NCBI GenBank assembly: GCA_903939845.1 | Contig: CAJAIJ010000018.1 | Span: 1-64,000 of the forward strand | Origin: an uncultured Solirubrobacterales bacterium | GTDB taxonomy: Bacteria > Actinomycetota > Thermoleophilia > Solirubrobacterales > 70-9 | Direction of reading: 5' to 3' | DNA length: 64,000 nt | Part shown: positions 52,064 through 59,708 of the stretch, one piece after another | Position numbering within the stretch: the stretch's first letter is position 1 | Layout of the letters: each line of letters begins with the position of its first letter | Notes under the pieces: model-generated | Seen by the model: the letters and a program-made list of their open reading frames with translations, nothing else | What the model was told of the DNA's origin: nothing | Databases searched by the model: none | Program-made: the position numbers and the translations under genes

Positions 52064-52789
52064 TCATTTCCGGCGGGTCGTTTCGAGGTAGTGACGCCGA
52101 CGGGACTCGGGAAGGCGCTCTATCGAGTACCTAAGAGCGGTTCGGCCCATGTCGGGGCCATGGGCATCGAGGAAGCCGATGAGAGCGGCCTCGTCTCTCT
52201 TTCCGACCTCTCGCAGCACCCAGCCCGAGGCCTTCTGGACCAGGTCCTCGTGGTCCCCGACCAAAACCTCGGCCATCTCGAGGGCCGGCCCGAGCTGCCC
52301 CAGTCGAACCGGCCCCAGGGTCGAGACGATCGCTATCCGGCGCCGCCAGAGGTTCGGCGAGGAGGCCAGTTTCATGGCAGTCGGCCAGAGCCGCCCCTCG
52401 GCGATCTCGCCCCCGAGGAGCCACGGTGCCGAGATGTCGACCAGATCCCAGTTGTTCACGCCGGCAAGGTTGTCGAGGTAGAACCGGGCGAGGTGACGGC
52501 CGGACCCCGGTTCCGAGCGGTAACGGCCGACCAGGATCCTGAGCGCGACCATCCTCTCCTCGTGAACGGGGCTCTCGAGCAGACGACCGATCGCCGCGAG
52601 CTCGAGGTCCCGCATGGATCTCGCGATCCGATCGAGATCGGGAGCACGGACTCCGACGAAGAGATCGCCCTCCCCGTAATCGCCCGGGCCCGTCTTGAAA
52701 AACCCGGAGAGCTTGCTGGCGACCGAGGGGTCTGCCAGCTCCTCGATCCGGTCACGCACCTCATTCGCCTGGTCTTCGGCGTCACTCAC
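52064..52789 (-). CDS. AlkD-like HEAT-repeat DNA alkylation repair protein
   Basis: A 241-aa all-helical protein of the DNA alkylation repair (AlkD) family, glycosylases that remove alkylated purines without base flipping. Helical HEAT-type repeats run through the chain, and NNWDLVDISAPWLLGG is the family signature that includes the functional Trp and Asp. The open frame extends far upstream across the carboxylase gene; the GTG at 52789 is selected because TACGCT lies 7 nt before it and the N-terminus then fits the family. Confidence 0.87.
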   Translation of the reverse strand: MSDAEDQANEVRDRIEELADPSVASKLSGFFKTGPGDYGEGDLFVGVRAPDLDRIARSMRDLELAAIGRLLESPVHEERMVALRILVGRYRSEPGSGRHLARFYLDNLAGVNNWDLVDISAPWLLGGEIAEGRLWPTAMKLASSPNLWRRRIAIVSTLGPVRLGQLGPALEMAEVLVGDHEDLVQKASGWVLREVGKRDEAALIGFLDAHGPDMGRTALRYSIERLPESRRRHYLETTRRK

Positions 52790-52796
52790 GGCCGGA

Positions 52797-52802
52797 AGCG
52801 TA
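52797..52802 (-). promoter_or_regulatory. Leaderless -10 box of the AlkD-like gene
   Basis: TACGCT on the minus strand, then 7 nt, then GTG at 52789; divergent from the carboxylase box 30 bp away. Confidence 0.5.
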
Positions 52803-52831
52803 CCGGGGAGCCCTCCGGCTTGGTTCCGGAA

Positions 52832-52837
52832 TAGAAT
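52832..52837 (+). promoter_or_regulatory. Candidate leaderless -10 box of the biotin carboxylase gene
   Basis: TAGAAT, close to the TATAAT consensus, then 9 nt, then ATG 52847. No Shine-Dalgarno is present. Confidence 0.5.
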
Positions 52838-52846
52838 CCCGACCCT

Positions 52847-54610
52847 ATGTTCAGCAAGGTCCTGATCGCCAACCGCGGCGAAATCGCTATCCGCGTGGCT
52901 CGGGCTCTTCGAGAGATGGGCATCACCTCGGTGGCCGTCTACTCCGAGGCCGACCGCGAAGCCCCCCATGTCGCCGAGTGCGACGAGGCGTACCTGATCG
53001 GTCCGGCCGTTCCGGCCGAGAGTTACCTCTCGATCGAGAAGATCCTCGACGCCGCGAAGGAATCCGGTGCCGAGGCCATCCACCCCGGATACGGCTTCCT
53101 GGCAGAGAACGCCGACTTCGCACGGGCCTGTGAGGCGGCGGGAATCACCTTCATCGGACCGCCGGCCTCGGCGATCGAGGCGATGGGGTCGAAGACCGGT
53201 GCCCGCGATCTGATGGCTGCGGCCGGAGTCCCGATCGTCCCCGGCGCAACCGAGCCTGCCAAGGACGTCGGAGAGGCCCGCAAGCAGGCCGACGAAGCCG
53301 GATACCCGGTCGCCTGCAAGGCGGTCGGTGGTGGCGGTGGCAAGGGGTTCCGGGTCGCCCTTACCCCTGACGACCTCGAAGAGGCGTTCGAGGGTGCGGC
53401 CCGAGAAGGAGAGAAGTTCTTCTCCGACGACCGGGTCTATGTCGAGCGCTATCTCGAGGATCCCCGACACGTCGAGGTCCAGGTGCTGGCCGATACCCAC
53501 GGCAACGTGATCCATCTCGGTGAGCGCGACTGTTCCGTCCAGCGCAGGCACCAGAAGGTGATCGAAGAGGCTCCGGGTCCGCACGTCGACGAGGAGATGC
53601 GGGAGCGGATCGGGAAGATCGCGACAGACGCCGCCAAGGCCGTCGGCTACTACTCGGCCGGGACGATCGAGGGTATGCAGGTCGGCTCCGAATACTTCTT
53701 CCTCGAGATGAACACCCGGGTCCAGGTCGAGCACTGCGTGACCGAGATGGTCACCGGGTTCGACATCGTCAAGGAGCAGATCCGGATCGCGGCCGGGGAG
53801 CCACTCTCGATCACCCAGGACGAGGTCGAGCTCAGGGGCTGGGCGATCGAGTGCCGGATCAACGCCGAGAAGGCCGACAAGAACTTCGCCCCGGCACCCG
53901 GTGCGATTACCACCTACTCCGAGCCGGCAGGACCGGGCGTCCGGGTCGACTCCGGAGTGGTCGCGGGCTCGGAAGTGACCCCGATGTACGACCCGATGGT
54001 CGCAAAGCTGATCGTCTGGGACCGTGATCGTCAGGCCGCCACGAACCGCATGCTGAGGGCTCTGGACGAATACAGGATCGGAGGACTCTCGACCCTGATC
54101 CCGTTCCACAAGGCACTGCTCAAGACCGAGCAGTGGAGAGACGGGGAGACCTGCCGGGACCTGATGGAAGACAAGGAGTGGCTGAAGACGACGGCCCCCG
54201 AATCTGACGATTCGGCCCCGGGCGGCGACGAAGAGGGCGAGAAGATCGCCCGCGACTACACGGTCGAGGTCTCGGGACGTCGTTTCGACGTCAAGGTCAT
54301 CGGCGACGCAACCGGCCCCGTGGCTCAGGCCGGCGCTCCGGCAGCCCAGAAGGCCCCGAGAAGGGAGCGGAAGTCGGGCGGAAGCAGTGGATCATCGAGT
54401 GCCGACCTCACCGCGCCCCTTCAGGGTTCGATCTTCAAGATCGCGGTCGAACCGGGTGCCGAAGTGGCCGAGGGAGATCTCATCTGCATCATCGAGGCAA
54501 TGAAGATGGAGAACGAGATCACGGCCCACAGGGCCGGCAAGGTGTCGTCCCTGCCGATTTCGGTCGGAGACGCCGTCAGCCCGGGCGACACTCTGGTCAC
54601 GATCGAGTAG
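52847..54610 (+). CDS. Acyl-CoA carboxylase alpha subunit (biotin carboxylase plus biotin carrier)
   Basis: A 587-aa fused subunit. Residues 1-445 are biotin carboxylase (LIANRGEIAIRV, ATP-grasp GGGGKGFR, catalytic FLEMNTRVQVEH). A variable linker rich in Ser, Gly and acidic residues follows, and the last 75 residues are the biotinyl carrier domain with the biotinylated Lys553 in EAMKMEN. It carboxylates biotin and passes it to the beta subunit, presumably PccB at 46.2 kb, since no other beta subunit is in the window. In actinobacteria one alpha subunit often serves several beta subunits. Confidence 0.94.
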   Translation: MFSKVLIANRGEIAIRVARALREMGITSVAVYSEADREAPHVAECDEAYLIGPAVPAESYLSIEKILDAAKESGAEAIHPGYGFLAENADFARACEAAGITFIGPPASAIEAMGSKTGARDLMAAAGVPIVPGATEPAKDVGEARKQADEAGYPVACKAVGGGGGKGFRVALTPDDLEEAFEGAAREGEKFFSDDRVYVERYLEDPRHVEVQVLADTHGNVIHLGERDCSVQRRHQKVIEEAPGPHVDEEMRERIGKIATDAAKAVGYYSAGTIEGMQVGSEYFFLEMNTRVQVEHCVTEMVTGFDIVKEQIRIAAGEPLSITQDEVELRGWAIECRINAEKADKNFAPAPGAITTYSEPAGPGVRVDSGVVAGSEVTPMYDPMVAKLIVWDRDRQAATNRMLRALDEYRIGGLSTLIPFHKALLKTEQWRDGETCRDLMEDKEWLKTTAPESDDSAPGGDEEGEKIARDYTVEVSGRRFDVKVIGDATGPVAQAGAPAAQKAPRRERKSGGSSGSSSADLTAPLQGSIFKIAVEPGAEVAEGDLICIIEAMKMENEITAHRAGKVSSLPISVGDAVSPGDTLVTIE

Positions 54611-54663
54611 GGCCCCGGCCCGACCGATGAGACCATCCGTCGAACGGAGCAATCGGGTCCTCA

Positions 54664-55140
54664 GTGCAGCCTGAAGTACTCCTGAGGATCGCCGGGCCTT
54701 CGGATCTGGAGGCGGTCGTTTCGCTGATCGGATCCTTCAGGGACTACCTGGGGAACGACTCACCCGCTGACGAGGCGATCACCGCCGCAGTCGAGGCTCT
54801 GCTGAATGATCCCGCCACCGAGTTCCTCCTGGCCGGGGAGCCGGGGGTCGGTCTCGCGCAGGTCCGCTACCGGGCATCGGTCTGGACCGGGTCGGATGAC
54901 GCCTGGCTCGAGGACGTATTCGTCCTGGACCGGGCCAGGGGCGAGGGGATTGGCCGGATGTTGGTCGAAGCCGCGATCGGGCAGGCCCGGAAGCGCGGGT
55001 GCGGCCGGATCCAGCTCGAGACGAATGCCGCCAACGAGCCGGCGGTCGAGCTCTACCGGTCATTCGGCTTCAGCCAGAGTCACCTGCCCGAGAGATGGGG
55101 AGAGACTCCCGATGTCTGCATGACGCTCGGTCTGCAGTAG
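54664..55140 (+). CDS. GNAT-family N-acetyltransferase
   Basis: A 158-aa GNAT acyltransferase. The acetyl-CoA-binding motif A is visible as DRARGEGIGRMLVEAA, preceded by the beta-4 strand LEDVFVLD and followed by the C-terminal ANEPAVELYRSFGF, the usual motif B. The substrate is unknown. The GTG at 54664 is the likely start, 54 bp after the carboxylase alpha subunit. It may be co-transcribed with it. Its 3' end is 5 bp from a convergent HAD gene. Confidence 0.85.
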   Translation: MQPEVLLRIAGPSDLEAVVSLIGSFRDYLGNDSPADEAITAAVEALLNDPATEFLLAGEPGVGLAQVRYRASVWTGSDDAWLEDVFVLDRARGEGIGRMLVEAAIGQARKRGCGRIQLETNAANEPAVELYRSFGFSQSHLPERWGETPDVCMTLGLQ

Positions 55141-55145
55141 GCGGC

Positions 55146-55832
55146 TCAGCCGCCGGCGCCGAGCTTCTTCACGGCCTCGCGAAAGTTCTTGACCTCCAAC
55201 GAGGGCCGCTTGCGGTCACCGAGCTTCTCGCCGTGTCGGTTCACCCAGATGACCGGGACCTTCATCTTGATCAGGGGAGCCACGTCGGTGTCGTAGTCGC
55301 ACCCGATGTGCAGCCATCCCTTCTTGCCCCCGATCCTCCGGGCGCACTCCTTGAAGTGAGTCGGGTCGGGCTTGTAGCTCCGGACCTGCTGGGCAGTGAC
55401 GACCAGATCGAGGTCGGTCCTCAGGTGGCGCCGCGAGATCCCGAGCATCTTGTCGTCGACATTGGAGATGATCCCGATGTCGTACTTCTTGCCGAGCCGA
55501 TCCATCGCCGCGTTGGACTCACGGAAAGGCTTCCACCAGGCGATGCTGTCGGGAAGGAACTGGGCGCGAGAGGGCTCGACCTCCCACCCGATCTCACCGG
55601 CGACCTTGATGATGGTCCGGCGCAGAACCTCTGCGTAGAGCTCGTAGGAGCCGGCCATGATTTCGGCCTGAACCTCGAAGAAGCGGGCAAGGAATGCATC
55701 CGTGTCGAAACTGAAGCCGTCCTTCGCCGCTTGAGCAGAGCAGGCCTCGATGATCCCTTTCTCCCAGTCGATAAGGGTTCCGTAGCAGTCCGTGGTCACC
55801 CACTCGATGTTCTTGAGACTTGGAAGCGGCAC
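55146..55832 (-). CDS. HAD-family hydrolase (haloacid dehalogenase type II-like)
   Basis: A 228-aa HAD hydrolase. Motif I is DCYGTLIDW, motif II ISNVDD, motif III SYKPDPTHF and motif IV IGCDYDTDV. DxYGT is typical of the type II dehalogenase group, many of which are phosphatases. A cap domain lies between motifs I and II. The open frame runs far upstream; GTG 55832 is the start giving the normal spacing before motif I, but it has no Shine-Dalgarno or TANNNT box, so the first residues are unsure. It is divergent from sucC. Confidence 0.85.
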   Translation of the reverse strand: MPLPSLKNIEWVTTDCYGTLIDWEKGIIEACSAQAAKDGFSFDTDAFLARFFEVQAEIMAGSYELYAEVLRRTIIKVAGEIGWEVEPSRAQFLPDSIAWWKPFRESNAAMDRLGKKYDIGIISNVDDKMLGISRRHLRTDLDLVVTAQQVRSYKPDPTHFKECARRIGGKKGWLHIGCDYDTDVAPLIKMKVPVIWVNRHGEKLGDRKRPSLEVKNFREAVKKLGAGG

Positions 55833-55895
55833 GCGAGTAGACCCATTATGCCGATAGGCTCCCCGATCGGCGCCCTCGGGTGCCCCTGTCGAAAA

Positions 55896-57065
55896 ATGGA
55901 CCTCCTCGAATACCAGGGAAAAGAACTGTTTTCGCGCCACGGGCTGCCGGTTCCGGCTGGCAGCCATGCCGCAACGCCGGAGGAGGCCGTGAAGGCCGCA
56001 GAGGCCCTGGGCTACCCGGTTGCGATCAAGGCCCAGGTCCTGATCGGTGGTCGAGGCAAGGCCGGGGGAATCAAGATCGCCTCCGACGCGACCGAGGCCC
56101 AGGAGCATGCCGACGCGATCATCGGCATGGACATCACCGGGCCGCACGGCGAGGGTCCGTTCAGGGTCGGAGAACTCTGGGTCGAGGTAGGAACCGAGAT
56201 CGCGGCCGAGTTCTACGCCTCGGTCATCCTCGATCGGTCCGAGAAGAAACTGCTGGTGATGCTCTCGCGCATGGGCGGGATGGATGTCGAGGCGATTGCC
56301 GAGTCCGATCCCGAGGCACTGGTCAAGCGTCATGTCGACCCGATCGACGGCCTCACCGCCGACGCTGCCGCCGAAATCGTCGCGCAGGCCGGCATCCCCG
56401 GTGAATACGCGGACCAGACCGCCACAATCCTTCTGAAGCTGGTCGACGTCGCGATGGCCGAGGACGCGACTCTGATCGAAGTCAACCCTCTGGCGGTCGA
56501 CTCCGCAGGCAAGGTGATCGCGCTCGATTCGAAGGTGACGATCGACGGAAACGCACTGTTCCGCCATCCGGAACTCGAGGAGCTCGCCGGCGACGCCGAC
56601 GGCGACCCCCAGGAGGCAATGGCCCGCGAAAAGGGCCTGACCTACGTCAAGCTCGACGGCGACATCGGGATTCTCGGCAACGGCGCCGGTCTCTGCATGT
56701 CGACGCTCGATGTGGTCGCACAGGCCGGCGGCAGTCCCGCCAACTTCCTCGATGCCGGAGGAGGCTCCAAGGCCGAGGCGATCATCGATGCCCTCGAGGT
56801 GATCACTTCCGACCCCAAGGTCAAGGCAATCCTCTTCAACATCTTCGGAGGAATCACCCGGTGCGATGAGGTGGCCCGGGGAATCATCGAGGCGACAGGG
56901 AAGATCGGGCTCGACCTTCCCCTGGTGGTGCGGCTGGACGGCACCAACTCCGAGGAGGGCCTGGCGCTTCTGGCCGACTCGGGGCTCGGCAACCTCCACT
57001 ACGAGACGACGATGCTCGGAGCGGCCAACAAGGTCGTCGAGCTGGCGAGCGGGAGCGACAGTTGA
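55896..57065 (+). CDS. sucC: Succinyl-CoA synthetase beta subunit (ADP/GDP-forming)
   Basis: A 389-aa ATP-grasp subunit of succinate-CoA ligase, which couples succinyl-CoA hydrolysis to nucleotide phosphorylation in the TCA cycle. It begins MDLLEYQGKELFSRHGL, and the blocks IKAQVLIGGRGKAGG, DIGILGNGAGLCMSTLD and NIFGGITRCDEVA are all typical. The frame is open upstream but only ATG 55896 gives this start. A TAGGCT box (55855-55860) would give a leader of about 30 nt. The stop codon overlaps the sucD start. Confidence 0.96.
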   Translation: MDLLEYQGKELFSRHGLPVPAGSHAATPEEAVKAAEALGYPVAIKAQVLIGGRGKAGGIKIASDATEAQEHADAIIGMDITGPHGEGPFRVGELWVEVGTEIAAEFYASVILDRSEKKLLVMLSRMGGMDVEAIAESDPEALVKRHVDPIDGLTADAAAEIVAQAGIPGEYADQTATILLKLVDVAMAEDATLIEVNPLAVDSAGKVIALDSKVTIDGNALFRHPELEELAGDADGDPQEAMAREKGLTYVKLDGDIGILGNGAGLCMSTLDVVAQAGGSPANFLDAGGGSKAEAIIDALEVITSDPKVKAILFNIFGGITRCDEVARGIIEATGKIGLDLPLVVRLDGTNSEEGLALLADSGLGNLHYETTMLGAANKVVELASGSDS

Positions 57066-57937
57066 GCATCATCATCGATGAAACGACGAAGCTCGTCGTC
57101 TCCGGCCTGACCGGTCGCGAAGGAAGCTTCCACGGACTCCGCAACCGCGATTACGGGACGGATCTGGTGGCCGGCGTCACCCCCGGCAAGGGCGGGCAGG
57201 AGGTCGAGGGCGTACCTGTCTTCGATTCGATCGCCGAGAGCGTCGCCGAAACCGGAGCCAACACCTCGATGATCTTCGTTCCGGCGAGGTTCGCGGCCGC
57301 CTCCATCGACGAGGCGATCGACTCCGGGGTGCGGACCGTGATCGCAATCACCGAGGGAATACCGGTGATGGACATGCTCGGGACCTACTGGAAGGCCCGG
57401 GAGAAGGGGGTCCGGCTGATCGGACCGAACTGCCCCGGCATCCTTTCCCCCGGCAAGGCGAACGTCGGGATCATCCCTGCCCAGTTCTTCGATCCCGGAA
57501 GGATCGGCGTCGTCTCGAAATCCGGCACCCTGACCTACCAGATCGGCAATGAGCTCAAGCAGGCCGGGGAGGGCAACTCCTCGATCGTGGGGATCGGCGG
57601 AGACCCGATCGTCGGATCCGACTTCATCGACATCCTCACCCTGTTCGAACAGGACCCCGATACCGACCTGATCGTGATGGTCGGGGAGATCGGTGGCGAC
57701 GCAGAAGAGCGGGCCGCGGAGTTCATCGCTGCCGAGATCTCCAAGCCGGTCGTTGCCTACATCGCGGGGTTCACTGCACCGCCCGGCAAGCAGATGGGAC
57801 ACGCCGGGGCGATCATTTCGGGTTCCTCGGGAACCGCCCAGGCGAAGAAGGAAGCGCTGGAGGCCAAGGGAGTCAAGGTGGGTGAAAGCCCCACCGAGGC
57901 AGCCGCTCTCGCGGTGGAGACCCTGAACGCGGGCTGA
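57062..57937 (+). CDS. sucD: Succinyl-CoA synthetase alpha subunit
   Basis: A 291-aa CoA-binding subunit of succinate-CoA ligase. The phosphorylated active-site His247 is in GKQMGHAGAIISG; GLTGREGSFH and GPNCPGILSPG form the CoA and phosphate-binding regions. The start is TTG 57062, overlapping the sucC stop codon (TTGA). It is followed after only 4 bp by the first of three large membrane proteins, so these probably share the transcript. Confidence 0.95.
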   Translation: MSIIIDETTKLVVSGLTGREGSFHGLRNRDYGTDLVAGVTPGKGGQEVEGVPVFDSIAESVAETGANTSMIFVPARFAAASIDEAIDSGVRTVIAITEGIPVMDMLGTYWKAREKGVRLIGPNCPGILSPGKANVGIIPAQFFDPGRIGVVSKSGTLTYQIGNELKQAGEGNSSIVGIGGDPIVGSDFIDILTLFEQDPDTDLIVMVGEIGGDAEERAAEFIAAEISKPVVAYIAGFTAPPGKQMGHAGAIISGSSGTAQAKKEALEAKGVKVGESPTEAAALAVETLNAG

Positions 57938-57941
57938 GGAA

Positions 57942-59708
57942 GTGGCCCGGGGGCAGACCCACGAACCGGGCTTCGCAGGGACGACCGCACGACCGGATTC
58001 CGGTGGCAGTGGGTCGGGAAGGGCCTGGATTGCCCTCGGCGCAGGGATGCTGGCCTCGGCCCTGTTAGCTCTGTGGTTCGGTCGGGAGGTCTCGTTTTCG
58101 ATCGACGAGTACTCCTGGATCGCCCTGAGCGCCCGCTTCGGGGTGGGCGAGGCCTTCGCGCCCTATGTCGGTCATCTGATTGCGATCCCGCGCCTCGTCT
58201 ACTGGGCAACACTGGAGACGGTCGGCAACGAGCACTACTGGGTGTTCCAGATCCTGACCCTGATCTCGCTCTTCATCATGATCGGGCTGCTCTTCACCTG
58301 GCTCAGGAAGCGAACCGGGGACCTCGTCGCACTCGCGCCATGCCTGATCCTGCTCATCTTTCCGGTCGACCACCTGCATTACCTGACCGGTAACGGAATG
58401 GTGATCTCGCTGGCTCTGGCCTTCGGGATCGGGGCCCTTCTGGCCTGGGAGCGAAACGATGTGATCGGGGACATCGGGGCATTCGTCCTGCTGCTGCTCG
58501 GGATGATGACCTACACGGTCGCCGTCCCTTTCGCCATCGGCCTGATCGTCGCTGCGGTGGTTCAGAGAGCTCCGGCCAGGGCCTGGGTGGGCGGTCTCCC
58601 GATCATCCTCTTCCTGATCTGGCGCCTGCTCGAAGGGTCGGGGGGCGTGCCGAGCGAGACCGGGAGCATCGAGTGGGACAACCTCCTTCTGATCCCTGCC
58701 TGGTCCTTCCAGTCGCTTGGCGCAATCCTCGCGTCGATGACCGGTCTCGGTTTCGATTTCTCCAACCCTGCAAGCGGACCGGCCCTCGAACAGGGTGCGT
58801 TGATCGGCCCGGTCCTGGCTGTCCTCGGCCTGATCGGCCTGGCCTGGCGCTGGAGACTCGGTCCCCTTCCATCGGGACTCTGGGTGGCACTCGCAATCCT
58901 GCTCGCCCTCTTCTCCTCACAGGCCCTCGTCTGGGGAACTCTCGACGCGAGGAACCCTGGCGCTCCTCGCTACCTCCTTCCGGGTGCCGTCCTCCTGGTC
59001 CTCGTGATCGGAGAGCTCCTGCGCAACGTTCGCCTCGACCGGATCGCGATTGGCGCCCTCTGGGTGGTCACGGCGGCAAGCCTCTCGATCAGCGTCGGAA
59101 TCCTCGCCTCCAGCATCGGATGGCTCGAGACCACCGATAGTTCCGCCAGGGCCGAAGTGACCGCGGTCGAAGTCCTGGAAACCTCCCGCGGTGACCTCCT
59201 GCCGCCGGCGCGACAGCCGCGAGACAGCATCCGGAGCGAATACGACGCCGCAGGTGCCGCCTCATACGGCTACCTGGGCCTCACCTCCGAAGGCATCGAC
59301 GGCCGGCCCGGCTGGGTGGGCGCCAAGGTCGATCGTTTTCTGGTCCAAACGCTCGGAATCGGTCTCTCTCCCCTTGCTCCCGGCCTGACCCCGACTGGGT
59401 GTCGACCGGCCGAGCGGGTGCCTGGCTCCAGGCCGCCGCAGGCAGAGGTGCCCAGTCCGGGCGCAGTGATCCGGTCGACCGAGCCGGTCTCGATCTGGCT
59501 CGGGCGCTTCGGAGCCTGGCCCTCCACCCCGCTCGGTGTGGTCCGGCCCGACGAGCCGAGAAAGCTCCTGCTTCCGTTCGACGAAGGCATCCCTCTCGAC
59601 GGGCGAAGGCGCGACTGGTACATCCAGGCCCGGAAGGAGCAACCGGGCTTCCTGGAAGACGTAGAGCTCTGTGCGCTCGCGCCGAATCAGGGAGGTCCGG
59701 GCCGATGA
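57942..59708 (+). CDS. GT-C-like polytopic membrane protein, first of three paralogues
   Basis: A 588-aa protein with about ten hydrophobic helices in the first 400 residues and a soluble C-terminal part of about 170. Just after the first helix it has an acidic pair, D55-E56 in FSIDEYSW, the place where GT-C glycosyltransferases carry catalytic acids. PYVGHL and HYLTGNG are shared with the next two genes. I do not recognise a named family. The C-terminal part is the most diverged of the three. GTG 57942 lies 4 bp after sucD with GAGGA very close. Confidence 0.75.
   Translation: MARGQTHEPGFAGTTARPDSGGSGSGRAWIALGAGMLASALLALWFGREVSFSIDEYSWIALSARFGVGEAFAPYVGHLIAIPRLVYWATLETVGNEHYWVFQILTLISLFIMIGLLFTWLRKRTGDLVALAPCLILLIFPVDHLHYLTGNGMVISLALAFGIGALLAWERNDVIGDIGAFVLLLLGMMTYTVAVPFAIGLIVAAVVQRAPARAWVGGLPIILFLIWRLLEGSGGVPSETGSIEWDNLLLIPAWSFQSLGAILASMTGLGFDFSNPASGPALEQGALIGPVLAVLGLIGLAWRWRLGPLPSGLWVALAILLALFSSQALVWGTLDARNPGAPRYLLPGAVLLVLVIGELLRNVRLDRIAIGALWVVTAASLSISVGILASSIGWLETTDSSARAEVTAVEVLETSRGDLLPPARQPRDSIRSEYDAAGAASYGYLGLTSEGIDGRPGWVGAKVDRFLVQTLGIGLSPLAPGLTPTGCRPAERVPGSRPPQAEVPSPGAVIRSTEPVSIWLGRFGAWPSTPLGVVRPDEPRKLLLPFDEGIPLDGRRRDWYIQARKEQPGFLEDVELCALAPNQGGPGR

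Noticed and set aside
52790-54109. Upstream extension of the AlkD-like frame through the carboxylase gene
   Set aside because: The extension is antisense to biotin carboxylase, while GTG 52789 with a TACGCT box gives a normal family N-terminus.
55833-56999. Upstream extension of the HAD hydrolase frame across sucC
   Set aside because: Antisense to sucC with no domain; motif I then sits at its normal distance from GTG 55832.
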